In this document: piece after piece, positions 12,110-22,258 of the stretch
Position numbering within the stretch: the stretch's first letter is position 1
Layout of the letters: the number at the start of each line of letters is the position of its first letter
Assembly: GCA_033032175.1 (NCBI GenBank)
Contig: CM065309.1
Coordinates: forward strand, 3,658,001 to 3,722,000
DNA length: 64,000 nt
Direction: 5' to 3'
Source of the DNA: Saturnia japonica
Lineage: Eukaryota > Arthropoda > Insecta > Lepidoptera > Saturniidae
The notes under the pieces: generated by a model
What the model saw: the letters and a program-made list of their open reading frames with translations, nothing else
The model's database searches: none
What the model was told of the DNA's origin: nothing
Position numbers and translations under genes: made by a program

Positions 12110-12339
12110 TTTTTATGTGCGGAACCCTAACTATTTTTCTAACATAAAAGTAGCCCAAGTTACTCCTTACAAAATCACCTATCAGCAAGTGAAAATCCCA
12201 TCAAAATCGCTCCAACTGTTTCCGAGATTTATCAGAGATTATTCAAAATTTAAAAATTGGGTTTGTTATATGTACCGTATATAATTTCATATGCATTTAG
12301 TAAAAAAACAGGCATTTCAATTTCGTTTACTTGTATAGA
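12110..12339 (-). mobile_element. Non-autonomous Helitron family E, copy 1 (3' truncated)
   Basis: Read on the minus strand it begins at 12339 with TCTATACAAG and carries ACTAAATGCATATGAAAT, AAACAGTTGGAGCGATTTTG, and AAGGAGTAACTTGGGCTACT, the order seen in 36329-36790. The base just outside the 5' end is A on that strand, fitting Helitron insertion between A and T. The 3' CTAG end is missing. No frame is present. Confidence 0.7.
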
Positions 12340-12366
12340 TATAGACTAAGTGTAACAGACTAGTGT

Positions 12367-12625
12367 TAACATACCATCACGCCTGTATTCCCCGAAGGGT
12401 TAGGCAGAGGTGTACTATTGTACACCCACAGTTCGCCGAGTATGTTTTTAGGTCCCATGTAATAGGGGGCGAGCCTTTTGCCATTAAACGGGCACGAAAT
12501 TAAACTCCAAGCTGCTACTAAGAATTTCATAGGAAAAACTCAATAACACTTTGCTTCTTGACCTGGGATTCGAACCCAGGACCTCGCTTATAGCAGTCGT
12601 GCTTACGACCACTAGGCTGTGTTAA
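12367..12625 (-). mobile_element. tRNA-derived SINE family A, copy 2
   Basis: A full-length copy in reverse: the tRNA-like head is at 12560-12617 (box B as GGATTCGAACCC on the plus strand, box A in GACCACTAGGCT) and the tail with AGGGTTAGGCAGAGG lies at 12400-12425. Box B is intact. It lies immediately beside Helitron E copy 1. Confidence 0.9.
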
Positions 12626-13116
12626 AAATAAATCATATATAGTATAAAAATATTTGGTTTTACCCACCTTTCACGGTGATCACTCAAATGGTTCTTTAGG
12701 AAACATGACGGAAACCCACTAAATTTATCTTCGAGAATGAAATCCGGAATGTTCAACACCGACGTTGCACAAATGAGTCTATCGATACTTACTAAATATA
12801 TAATAATATGTTCACAGCAAATTAATTGGGGAATACAGTTTAACTGAGTCTTGTTGCTGAACGACATACTAAGAAAAGATATACGCACCCCAGAATCCTA
12901 TCGTAGACGTATGGCAGAATATCGATCGAATTGTAGTGAATGTTAGGCAAGGCTGATTGCTCACCGTGAATACCATGCTGCGTCTCAGAAATCCGAAACA
13001 TTCATAAAGCACGAAGCACTGATAAAATGCTGATTTGGAATTTCAGTACAACTACATATCTATTTTAACACTGTTTTTCATACACAAAAATTCACGCGGA
13101 TGATGTTGCAGGGAGA
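12626..13116. other. Unassigned DNA with a weak exon-like stretch
   Basis: An 88-codon minus-strand frame covers 12622-12888. Part of it (about 12663-12785) lies between an AG and a GTGGGT that could be splice sites, but it has no recognisable domain and is short. The rest has no features. Confidence 0.3.
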
Positions 13117-13487
13117 GGTAGTATTTAATATTATTATTTTTGTACGTAAAAAAATATTATTAGGCCATCATACGAACCAACATATGTAATAGGTAGTATT
13201 TAATATAATTATTTTTGTATGTAATTAAATATTGTTAGGCCATCATACGTACCAACATATGTAATAGGTAGTATTTAATATAATTATTTTTGTACGTAAA
13301 TAAATATTATTAGGCCATCATACGAACCAACATATGTAATAGGTAGTATTTAATATAATTCTTTTTGTACGTAAATAAATATTATTAGGCCATCATACGA
13401 ACCAACATATGTAATAGGTAGTATTTAATATAATTATTTTTGTATGTAATTAAATATTGTTAGGCCATCATACGTACCAACATATGT
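13117..13487. repeat. 75 bp minisatellite, five tandem units
   Basis: Five units of about 75 bp each begin GGTAGTATTTAATATAATTA and contain TTAGGCCATCATACG and CCAACATATGT. Units 1, 3 and 4 share GTACGTAAA and CATACGAACC. Units 2 and 5 share GTATGTAATT, ATTGTTAGG and CATACGTACC, giving an A-B-A-A-B order. The last unit stops at CATATGT and runs into a GC-richer stretch (about 13500-13620). Confidence 0.95.
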
Positions 13488-14371
13488 TTTTATGTGCGAG
13501 TACGGAACACTATATTGCGGCTGTACCTGGCCGCGACACTAGCGCCATAAATCGGAGCCACTCGCAACTGTCGTCGAGCATCCAATATACGAGAGAGTTA
13601 TAGGGCCAGGAAATTAATTCTGTCGACACAAGTAGGGTTACTCGGATATCGAATACTGTGCCCAATTATTATAGTAAACTATGGACGTTAAAGCTTTATT
13701 TTATTTACTGACTTTTTTCGTTTTATTTTTGTCTATAATGAATACTGATTAAGAAATATTTATTTATATAATATTTATTTTCTCAGTGATTTTGTTTCTC
13801 TTTGGATCTCTTTAAAAAAAATCCAAAATTAAGGACCCAAACATCATTTAGAAGATTAAGTTTATCGTTATTATTAACAACTTAAAATTAAATTTTTTCA
13901 ACATTCTTCAAAGAAAATATATTTAAATAATTTGTTCATCTAACATGACAGCTTTAATAGATTTTTTTAAAGTTACATCGAATACTTAAATTTAATAACT
14001 AAATATTAATTGGACATATTTTAAAATGTTTCCGAAACTTATGGTTTCCCCAGTGGCTATGACAAACGAAATTGATTTTTCCCATAAGCCGCTTAGATAG
14101 CAGAACCCGACGAAATAATAACTATGTTTTGATGGTCTTTGTGTCATAATGTATAGAAAGCTCTTGAGTTATTAGAAAAGGTATTAGCTCTGTACATACC
14201 TTTACTTTAGCAGGTATCTTCTTTTATGTTTTTAAATAATATAAATAAGAACGATAAAGAGGAAATATATAATATATATTTCTTCTTTATATTATTTACG
14301 AAAGATATATAGAGTGAAATTCACAGACCAAATAAAAGTCAGCAGGTTAAGTACTCCATTTATAATTTTAA
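13488..14371. other. Unassigned DNA, GC-richer at its left end
   Basis: 13500-13620 is richer in GC and CG dinucleotides than its surroundings (for example CTGGCCGCGACACTAGCGCC) and adjoins the minisatellite. It has no open frame. The remainder is AT-rich and featureless. Confidence 0.45.
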
Positions 14372-14560
14372 GTTATATTATAAACGCAAAAGTGAGTTGG
14401 TTTGTTCGTTCAAATCAAGCAATACGGCTAAATGGATTTGGATGAAATTTGGCACACGGAAAGCTTATAATCCAGATTAAGACCGGATACTTTTTATCCA
14501 GATAAAAATCATTTTAATCTTGTGTTTACGCGAGCGTAGATAAGATGCGTGAGTTTGTAC
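14372..14560 (+). mobile_element. Helitron-like repeat family L, copy 1 (3' truncated)
   Basis: ATATTATAAACGCAAAAGTG near the start resembles the 5' end of lepidopteran Helitrons. GGATTTGGATGAAATTTGGC and TTATAATCCAGATTAA match the reverse of 47206-47598. The 3' terminus is not recognisable. Confidence 0.55.
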
Positions 14561-16613
14561 CAAGGAGCCTGTTTTTGGAAACCGTCTCCTTTACAAAAAA
14601 CTGCACATTTAAAATATAAGTATGAAGTAGCAAAAAGGTATGTAATCCAGCAAATATTAAGTGTTCACATCACCCTAACATATTTATAACCAATTTCAGA
14701 AGGACCGGAGTCCTGATTGTCGTAATAGTCCTTAGTATATTCATTAATAGTTATTGATGTCTTTAATGATCAAGCTGAAAAATAAATTATAAAAATTTAT
14801 ATTTACAAAATGAATGTAATGAAAGTACAATTTTTAATACAAGATTTTTATTCCCATGTTTAAGAAAGCAATTTAATCATAGATTTAAATAAATGAATTC
14901 ACTCGTTCTGTGGCTCTAAAGATATTAATGTATAATTATGCCTATTGTAAGATAATTCCTTATGAAGTAACTTTTAACTCATTAAAAATATATTGTACTA
15001 ATAAGTATTTTTTAAATAATATTCACTGCTCTTTGTAGCGGGTATTACCGCTTTATACACAAACCTAGTAAAACTTACTAAACGTTTCAATTTACTGAAT
15101 CGATTGTTCTTTCATTTTTGTACGAAGTTTCATGGTTTTTTATACCTCCTTAAAAGGATTTTCAAGGGTCCCTTTTATAAGTACGGTGAGTATGTCATCT
15201 AACGCAAGGCGTGTGTAAGGACAGGAAAAAACTGGCTACTTGAGTGCTTTCTAAAGAGCTGTGGTCATTAGCTGAAGTACGGTTTAGCTGTACGATAAAG
15301 CTAGACGCAGTCTAGAACCGTATGTTATAAACTACTTAAAGAAGGTACTATAATTTTTATTTGGTATTTGCTACAAATGAACAATCTCTATTATATTATT
15401 TCTTTAAGGTCTTTTTTGTGGTCCCGCCGTATCTTTCATCCTTCATCAAAATCGCGGATTAAAATTACTACTGACAAAAAAATAAAGAAAGAGCTTAAAA
15501 TTAATATTCTTGTTTAAAAATGATTATATATATTTTTACAAAATCCTTTTTTTTAGGAATGCTATTTACAACTATTGTATATTAGGAGATACCATCTATT
15601 AATAATCTTTTTAACTCTAAATATGACAGCAGTTAGATTTTTTATACCGTATCTCGATAAAGTGCAAAAGTGAAAATATGGGTCAGCTATTTTAATGTTC
15701 TTTAGCAATTACGTTATGCCACTTGTATCAATCGTATCTCAATATTTGTAATTTATGATAAAATAGGAAAATCCCATATAATTTACAGGAAACGCGGCCG
15801 GCAAGACATTTGAATAATACTTTTTAACACAAATCTATTGCTGTCGCGCTATTCTTGAATCAGCGAATAGACCTCGAGAGAGGCAATTGCAGCTCGATGC
15901 CTAACTAAAACTAACTAGCTCATTAAACGTAAGTAAAATAGACGAAGTCACAATGTTCTTGTGTTTCCCCTGTTTCATCTTCCAAAACTAGATACAATTT
16001 TTTTTTCAAGAATAGTAAAAGATATACTTTTGTTATAGGTATCTATATGGTTTTCTGTTTATTTTTGTGTTAGTATTTCAACTAATGGGCCCTATTACTC
16101 TCCTGTATATCAGAAACTTTTTAGTATTTAAATTACAAATCTGGAATTAAATAGTATAAATAATGTAATAAAATAATATATCGTACAACATAAATAATAA
16201 ATATCAAAGAACACAATCAAAAAATATAATTTAATATGTAAATTAATTTTACAAATATAAATTTGTAAAGAGAAGTTTCAGAGCTTTGTTTTAATTATTT
16301 ATATTATTTTATATTTATTTGTAACACTTATTATGAGTATTAAATATGTTATTTAAAAAACAATTAATTTCATAAATTACTTAGCAAAGTATCAGTGTTA
16401 AAACAAGAAATAAAGTTTGTAAATTTTCTTAGCATTTGCTTTGAGTTTTTAATTTATTTTAGTACACTCTATTTTTTTATTTATTTATAACTCTTATGTT
16501 GATTATTATATATACTATTAGTAATAATTTTCATTTAAATAAAAAAATATATATAACTTCTAAACCACGTACAATTTAGAATGTCTTTCTTCCTTGTTCT
16601 AACATTATCGTAT
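14561..16613. other. Unassigned DNA, extremely AT-rich at 16130-16560
   Basis: I see no genes or repeats shared with the rest of the window. The part at 16130-16560 is almost entirely A and T, made of short runs without a fixed period. 15170-15340 is slightly GC-richer but has no long frame. Confidence 0.5.
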
Positions 16614-17074
16614 TGTTACAACCGTGGGTATTAAAAATGCCGATGTTTGACTTGAAGAAGATTTATTTCAATTTCACTCAGTTACGAATTACACGTACTC
16701 ACAACCCTTATTTATTACACTGTGGTTTCTTTTCCTATTTATCGCTCGTTGTTATCGCTTTATAATTGAAAACTGAACTGCCTCGGCGCCGCGCCTGAGT
16801 CGCTTAAATGCCTACACTAAATTATCGTAGAAAAATCGTGATAAATCGTCACTGATTTTCTTGATGTTTAGTTTCTATGCCTAGTCGATGACGTCATCGA
16901 GGCGATAAGCCCTATACATGTGTGTGTAAACTGCGATATTTACACAAACATACGCAGCGGTTGTTTACGACGCGAACATTATTTCGAAGTCCTGAGAAGT
17001 TTGTAGTAGCTTCGAGATATTTCGGGAACAGGATTTTCTCTATCTTTTTAATCGGGTTGTAACAGGTCGTAACA
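16614..17074 (-). mobile_element. Solo LTR of an LTR retrotransposon, copy 1
   Basis: The element begins TGTTACAACC and ends GGTCGTAACA, so it has TG..CA termini within a 6 bp inverted TGTTAC/GTAACA. It is homologous over its length to 40920-41368 on the other strand. Flanking 4-mers are GTAT and CTAT, an imperfect target duplication. A perfect 16 bp palindrome at 16885-16900 contains TGACGTCA, the CRE/ATF core. The TATA box of the related copy is changed to TTTAAG. No internal retrotransposon sequence is attached. Ty3/gypsy is a reasonable guess at the superfamily. Confidence 0.75.
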
Positions 17075-17487
17075 CTATGTTTTTATTGCAAATATAATTT
17101 ATTATTCAGGTTCGGTATAGGGTAGGTATAGTATAGAGCATTAAGAACAACACTTTTTAAATCTTAAAATAATTATTTAAATAGTAGATATGTATATTTT
17201 TAGTTTTATTGAAATATCAAAAGATTTCCTTACACTATTCTTTTAACATGTCGTGTGTGTTATAAAAACAAGTCGTGTAGGGTTAAAGAAAAACAAGCGC
17301 CACGAATCTCTTAAAGAGCCGAGGTCGTTAGCCAAAGTATAATATTTCAGGTTAGCTTGTTTTTTCTTACTTTACAATTCAATGTGGTTTTCCTAACGTA
17401 TTCTTTATATGTTTTTATTGAGACTTGTAAACATTTTGACTTGGAAAATATTGGATTATATTACCGTTCTATTCGTGATGTAGCTGT
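17075..17487. other. Unassigned AT-rich DNA
   Basis: I recognise nothing here except AT-rich sequence between the solo LTR and repeat D. Confidence 0.5.
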
Positions 17488-17680
17488 TACAAGATAATTT
17501 TTAACAAAAAAAGAAAATCAACCTCTATGATTTTTAGGAGTTCATCTTGAGACATGCTCTTTCCAACGAAAAAATAATCATCTAAAGCGGTTCATAAACA
17601 AAGAAGTTATGCCTGAACATCCATAAAAATACAATCGAATTGAGAACCTCCTTCTTTTTTTGAAGTCAGTTAAAACAAGC
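17488..17680 (-). mobile_element. MITE-like repeat family D, copy 2
   Basis: TTTTTAACAAAAAAAGAAAA at one end, GGTTCATAAACAAAGAAGTT in the middle and TGAAGTCAGTTAAAA at the other end match the other D copies. It is somewhat shorter than 20105-20357, lacking the GAAGGTTCAATTTTAATG portion. Confidence 0.7.
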
Positions 17681-18255
17681 TAGTGACCGCGACTTGGTTT
17701 CCATTGAAATTGCAAATATATCATCATCTACTGCTTAGCCCTCATGGATAAATGTAATTGTATACCTAGATCATTCAACTATTGTAGTACATTCAAATTA
17801 GTTATTTTCAAGTGATGCGTTCTCTAATATTTACGATATTAATATACATTGGTTGTTGGATATATCACAATTACTCACCAGTTTTGATGAGGTCAGGGTT
17901 AGGACACTTGGATTCCACAAGATTCACAGTTTATTTGGATCTTCTTAATTTTATATCGGCAACGATGTTCGAGCCGGTGCACACGAGAGAAAAGATTGTT
18001 GGCATAGGAAGGAATTGGGGGTGAATGGGACAACAAAATGGTTTGCAACTGCGATTCACCATTCAAATTGGCCCATATTGGAAGGTGTATGTTTTGTTCC
18101 GTTTTATGCAGACTTTGACTGTATACTGGTCGTGTCCCACGGTTTCTCGATCAACTTCATATCACACCGTACCGCCACCAACGCCCCTGTGTAGTCTATC
18201 GTCGTCTTACTTCCCGGACTTGCCTACAGATTGTCATGCGGATTAAAGTTCACGT
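17681..18255. other. Unassigned DNA with two adjoining short frames
   Basis: Plus-strand frames of 70 and 73 codons (17812-18024 and 18025-18246) follow each other. The sequence is less AT-rich than its surroundings. No domain is recognisable and there is no sign of splicing. It could be a decayed element. Confidence 0.3.
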
Positions 18256-18307
18256 TTACTGCTCCGCTTCTTAGGATTATAGCGTGAAATTATATAGCTT
18301 ATAACCT
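18256..18307 (-). mobile_element. Helitron internal fragment
   Basis: On the minus strand it reads AGGTTATAAGCTATATAATT followed by CACGCTATAATCCTAAGAAG. I recall this as an internal motif of lepidopteran Helitrons (the Lep1 group); a similar fragment lies at 42335-42415. No termini are present. Confidence 0.45.
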
Positions 18308-18432
18308 TACATGGTGGTAGGGAATTTTCTAATGCCCGTATGGTTTGCTACCAAACTCAAGTTAAAAATCTGTCGCCAAGCACCTATATGGTGTGTTCCG
18401 GCAGCTGCACTTGACTGCCACATCCCACACTA
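18308..18432 (+). repeat. Interspersed repeat family C, copy 1
   Basis: GGTGGTAGGGAATTTTCTA, AATCTGTCGCCAAGCACCTA and CCGGCAGCTGCACTTGA are the reverse of the corresponding blocks in 38180-38510. The strand given is opposite to the other copies and rests on the tRNA-like head seen in copy 2. Confidence 0.6.
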
Positions 18433-18439
18433 GGCATAA

Positions 18440-18560
18440 CATAACATAACATACCATCACGCCTGTATCTCCGAAGGGTTAGTCAGAGGCATACTAATGT
18501 ACACCCACAGTTCGCCGTTTATGTTTTTTAGGTGGCATGTAATCAGGGGCGAGCCTATTT
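18440..18560 (-). mobile_element. tRNA-derived SINE family A, copy 3 (truncated)
   Basis: Only the tail half is present: TACCATCACGCCTGTATCTC, AAGGGTTAGTCAGAGG, TGTACACCCACAGTTCGCC, then GGGGCGAGCCTATTTTG. It is preceded by (CATAA)n. The tRNA-like head is missing where the LTR fragment 18575-18785 begins, so the two were joined by a deletion or an insertion. Confidence 0.85.
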
Positions 18561-18574
18561 TGTTTGTTGTTTGT

Positions 18575-18785
18575 ATTGTTTACTTTCAATGCCTACTCGA
18601 TGACGTAATCGAAGTGATAAGCCTTATACATGTGGTGTAAGCTGCGATGTTTACACAAACATGCGCCGCGGTTATTTACGACGCGAACATTATTTCGAAG
18701 TCCTGAGAAGTTTGTAGTTGCTTCGAGATATTTTGGGAACAGGACTTTCTCCATCTTTTTAATCGTGTTGTAAAAGGTCGTAACA
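18575..18785 (-). mobile_element. Partial solo LTR, copy 2
   Basis: From CTTTCAATGCCTACTCGATG to AGGTCGTAACA it matches one half of 16614-17074, including the GATGACGT..ATCGA palindrome (one base changed) and GAAGTCCTGAGAAGTTTGTA. The other half is absent. Confidence 0.75.
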
Positions 18786-19689
18786 ATAATTACAAGCTTT
18801 TATTTAACTTGCTTTTTTAGTATGGGTCAAATTTTAGAACGGAATTTTAGAACAGTTATCATCAACCGATTGAACTAAAATTTTTCATACATACTTACTT
18901 TGGATGACAATGCGTGAAGTGACGTCATTCTGTATGTAATATACTGGACTCCCAAAGATGGCAGATGATGATATCGGTATCAAATGAAAGGGGTGGCTGC
19001 GAAGAATACGAATATTTTTTAAATTAAAATACTTTTAAAAATAATCTATCATTCAATATTTCAATTATTTTAAAAGCTTTTAGCGTAAATTAATAGGGAG
19101 AAAGAGAAATTTAAACTAAACAAATTTCTTGCGCGCTACATGCTTTTATAATTATTGAAATATCGAATAAAACTCGTTTAATAAAAACCTGTCTGGTAGT
19201 TCTAGAAATTAGTTCATTGAAACTAACGATTAAACAAAAAAAGCCTATTCTTTATAATTTAAGTACTATAAATTTAAAAGTACGATTTAAATGAGTAAAT
19301 TTTGACTTTATCTCAGGTTAAGTATTCTGATAAAGTATGTTAGCAAATCGTACCTTATACATAAGCTCTGTAAGTAAATAATATTATGTACCTCCACTTA
19401 TAGCCCATAGCTACTATTATAGTTATTTACCTGGTTCGCAGTCCCGCCCAAGTCATGTCACAGCGTATCGTTACCATCGGCAAATAGACTAGTAACTAGT
19501 TAGATGAAATTTACTTTAGACCTATTTGTACATTTGGTAACATTACTTGAAGTAAATGTTGGTACACTATTATTAAACTTGTAACCTAACCGTTTTCAAA
19601 CCATTGAATGCCTATGAATGCTTGTAACACTACGGTTAACCCTAGCGCGTTGCCGACCTAGTACCAATTCCGCAAGAAACATGAAAACA
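18786..19689. other. Unassigned AT-rich DNA
   Basis: I recognise no gene. GAACTAAAATTTTTCATACA followed by AAAGATGGCAGATGATGATA (about 18870-18980) looks repeat-like, but has no second copy in the window. Confidence 0.4.
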
Positions 19690-19775
19690 TAACACAAGGT
19701 TATATGGCTGCGATCTTTTGTAGGGTGGAGGTAATTCACCATTCAACTGCCACGAGTAAAGAGAAATCTAAGATT
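19690..19775 (-). repeat. Repeat family B, partial copy 4
   Basis: ACACAAGGTTATATGGCTGC then GATCTTTTGTAGGGTGGAGG and CACGAGTAAAGAGAAAT are the reverse of the first third of family B. Confidence 0.6.
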
Positions 19776-19784
19776 TTTTTATAA

Positions 19785-19925
19785 TAGCTCGGCACATTGA
19801 CGGTACCTTCCCTGATGGTAAGCACAGTACAATTTAAACACAACGGCTACCACCGAGAGATTTATATCCAGCGGCGGTCGCCGTTGTCATCTCGGCAAAT
19901 ATCATTCTTTTCACGTTACGCTTAG
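19785..19925 (-). repeat. Interspersed repeat family K, copy 3
   Basis: GGTAAGCACAGTACAATTTA is followed by a strong hairpin (arms 19840-19855 and 19872-19887, 15 of 16 positions paired, ACAACGGC..GCCGTTGT ends). Then GTTACGCTTAGAAATA matches the start of 44515-44672 on the other strand. It lies between two partial B repeats that cover the same portion of B. Confidence 0.7.
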
Positions 19926-20025
19926 AAATATAACACAAGGTTACATGGCTGCGATCTTCTATAAGTTGGTGGTATAACACCAGTCGGACTACCACAAGTA
20001 ACGAGAAATATTCAAAGAAATTTCT
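19925..20025 (-). repeat. Repeat family B, partial copy 5
   Basis: ACACAAGGTTACATGGCTGC and CCAGTCGGACTACCACAAGT repeat the same portion of B as 19690-19775, in the same orientation, on the other side of repeat K. Confidence 0.6.
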
Positions 20026-20104
20026 TTATGACCTACATTTCTTAGAGATTAGCGCGGTCAAACATAGACACAATATTTTAAGTTTTTATAACGATCATAC
20101 CTGA

Positions 20105-20357
20105 TACAAGAAAATTTTTAACAAAAAAGAAAACCATTTTCAATTATTTTGTGGAGTTCCCTGGTGTATCTTCGAAGTCGAAGGTTCAATTTTAATGACA
20201 GTGGGGCAACTCTTGAGATATCTCCTTTCTAACAAAACAATAATCATCAAAATAAGTTCATAAACAAAGAAGTTACGACTGAATATCCATAAAAAGTACC
20301 TAAACATCTGAATTGAAAACCGCCTCCTCTTTTGGAAGTCGTAATTATTTTTCAAAT
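20105..20357 (-). mobile_element. MITE-like repeat family D, copy 3
   Basis: A near full-length copy. Its ends are TTTTTAACAAAAAAGAAAAC and TTTTGGAAGTCG, with TTCGAAGTCGAAGGTTCAAT, AACAAAACAATAATCATCAA and AACAAAGAAGTTACGACTGA inside. Its minus-strand frame of 71 codons is not conserved between copies. Confidence 0.75.
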
Positions 20358-20637
20358 TTTTTTTTAAAGTAAAGTTGTAAAATATATGACCTTATCACTC
20401 ACCTATACTTTACAGATATATACTGTTTATATATTATTCTTAGAAGAAAGAATTCCCCAGATGCAATCTGACATTACGCCCTCGAAATGGCATGTCATCC
20501 AAACAAACTAGCAGGAAAGGCACACTGAATGGGAGGGAAATATCAATCGCTCCAAATTGCGCTCTCTGGGGGGAGGACCTTGAATGCCAAACTCAACTTG
20601 CCTAATGACGCATTACTTTGATTCACTGGTTACCTAT

Positions 20638-20939
20638 CTATAGAAATTGTCTGTTTTCAAAATAATTTATTTTCAACTTTAAACTGTTAGCACTAAAGCT
20701 CAAATTTAATCGTAAAGGGGATGGAAATAATGCGTTTTTGAGATGTCGTGCTGTCATAATCAGGTTATCGACAACTCGGTAACTATTCATTCTTATCGAA
20801 ATGTCAAATCCAATTGCGAACATTCCGCCGGTCTGATGACAAAGCGCCACAGTCAGTGCCTTCCTGTGGATTTCTTCAAGATTTTGTGAGACGTTTCGTA
20901 TAATTTTCCCAAATATAATCTCAGTTATCTGTTATCGTA
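20638..20939 (-). CDS. Unrecognised exon-like open segment
   Basis: On the minus strand an uninterrupted frame runs from just after a CAG at about 20939, a possible splice acceptor, to a stop at about 20638, roughly 100 codons. The first 60 or so look protein-like, for example RNVSQNLEEIHRKALTVALC followed by HQTGGMFAIGFDISIRMNSY, and the DNA there is less AT-rich than its surroundings. The last 30 codons are lower in complexity. I recognise no family, signal peptide or clear membrane segment. No good splice donor is visible, so it would be a terminal exon or a fragment of an unknown mobile element. Together with 29848-30054 it raises the possibility of a minus-strand host gene. Confidence 0.3.
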
Positions 20940-20989
20940 TCATCTCTTATTGGATAAATGTTAACCGATTTGTATTTTAATTTAATTTT

Positions 20990-21067
20990 TTCGATCTAAC
21001 TATAATGTTAGTGTTAAGGATCCTGAAGCCTCAGATGGCTTTTACAGCTTCACTAGGCTTGGACTAC
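20990..21067 (+). repeat. Short repeat family N, copy 1
   Basis: TGTTAGTGTTAAGGATCCTG, then AAGCCTCAGATGGCTTTTAC and AGCTTCACTAGGCTTGG. Related copies lie at 23040-23118 and 28500-28578. A small stem AAGCC/GGCTT is preserved in all three. It directly abuts the left terminus of the CXC transposon. Confidence 0.6.
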
Positions 21068-21418
21068 TAGCCCAGTCATATTAGGGCTTTCACCTCGGAA
21101 TGAAAGATAATAAGCTGCAAATTGGTATGAACCTTTGTTTTGTCATTCTAAATGTTGTCTCAAAAGTCACAATCGTTATCGTGTCTGCGTCTCAAGATAT
21201 TCAAGGTCAAAGGTCACAAAAATCGGTTTTTCGCGAATATCTGGCTTCCTATCGGTTAAATGAGATTTGCATTTATTATAAAAGTTGTAGGCTATAAAAT
21301 TCCCTACAACTTTTGTTTAAACTTTTTTTTCATACAACCAACCGCTTTGAAGGTAGAGCGCGAAGAGTGCACATCGTACAGTCATATACGGCCTAATGCA
21401 AGGTCAAGCGTGAGTTAT
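21068..21418 (+). repeat. Left terminal inverted repeat of the CXC element
   Basis: It pairs with 22602-22961. It contains AAGGTCAAAGGTCACAAAAA, TTCGCGAATATCTGGCTTCC and the internal palindrome AAAGTTGTAGG..CCTACAACTTT (about 21279-21317). The left copy has GCTTTCACC where the right has a T-rich stretch; otherwise differences are few. Confidence 0.9.
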
Positions 21419-21448
21419 TAGTTAGAAAGTTAGAAGTTAGAAATTTTT

Positions 21449-22258
21449 TTGAAAAAAGTTGGCAAAGGCAATGTCAAATCACAAATATATTCTACTAAAA
21501 GTTTTGACCAATATCCTCGTACTAAAAAGCACATTTTATTTTTACACGCATTCAGTGGCTGTGACACGACTTCTGCGCTATTTAAAAAAGGAAAAAAAAC
21601 TGTTACTAGAGCATTGGAAAAAATTCCTGATTTAGATAAACTGGTGGAAGTATTTCAACAAGAAAACTGCCCAAAACAAACATTATTAGAAAATAGAGTG
21701 CGCATCTTGTTGGCATTATATAATGCTCCAAAATCTGAGGACAACATTGATCATTTCCGCTACACGCAATTCATCAAATTTACAAAACTAAATAAACCTG
21801 TACAACTGTCAACACTTCCACCAACAAGTGTAGCAGCTCATCAACACATAAAACGTGTCTACTACCAGATTCAAACGTGGTTAGGGAAGGACTTAGAACC
21901 TCAAGAATGGGGCTGGATGCTTGAAAATGAAATCCTGGAGCCCATACGAACGTTATTACCTCCAGCACCAGCCGAACTACTAAACGTAATATTTTGCAAT
22001 TGCAAAAATGGTTGTGGTTCCCGCTGTGGATGCAGAAAATCAGGGCTACAATGTTCTTTAGCTTGCGGCCAGTGCAACGGACAAGCTTGCCTCAACGCTT
22101 CACTGTATCCAAGTAATCCCGATGAAGAAAATACATATGATCCCGATATTCTGGAAGGTTTGGAGATGAACATGACAGATAATGAGGATGATGACAATGA
22201 ATCGAACATTTTTGAGCGACAAGAAGAAGAAGACGACGAAGAAGAAGAAGATAATTAG
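21449..22258 (+). CDS. Transposon protein, C-terminal part with Tesmin/TSO1-like CXC domain
   Basis: The frame is open for 269 codons but begins at TTG. There is no ATG before about residue 157, so the true N-terminus is missing. The segment at residues 28-55 (HILFLHAFSGCDTTSALF, then KKGKK) has a GCD motif followed by a lysine-rich turn, a layout resembling the metal-binding and helical region of FEN/XPG-type PIN nucleases; this is inference. Residues 183-214 hold nine cysteines (C-x-C-x3-C-x3-C-x-C-x6-C-x3-C-x2-C-x4-C), like the DNA-binding CXC repeat of Tesmin/TSO1 proteins. Residues about 225-269 are highly acidic, ending in an E/D tract. I recall such HAFSGCDTT plus CXC proteins as large, multicopy, transposon-like families in insects and cnidarians. 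It lies inside the long inverted repeats, so it probably belongs to the element's own machinery. Confidence 0.75.
   Translation: MKKVGKGNVKSQIYSTKSFDQYPRTKKHILFLHAFSGCDTTSALFKKGKKTVTRALEKIPDLDKLVEVFQQENCPKQTLLENRVRILLALYNAPKSEDNIDHFRYTQFIKFTKLNKPVQLSTLPPTSVAAHQHIKRVYYQIQTWLGKDLEPQEWGWMLENEILEPIRTLLPPAPAELLNVIFCNCKNGCGSRCGCRKSGLQCSLACGQCNGQACLNASLYPSNPDEENTYDPDILEGLEMNMTDNEDDDNESNIFERQEEEDDEEEEDN

Noticed and set aside
12540..12620. tRNA-like sequence with box A and box B
   Set aside because: It is the head of a SINE that also occurs at 3440, 29133 and 29571 with the same body; no proper acceptor stem or anticodon arm is formed.
13117..13487. CRISPR-like array
   Set aside because: The whole 75 bp unit is repeated without variable spacers, so it is a minisatellite; the sequence is also clearly eukaryotic.
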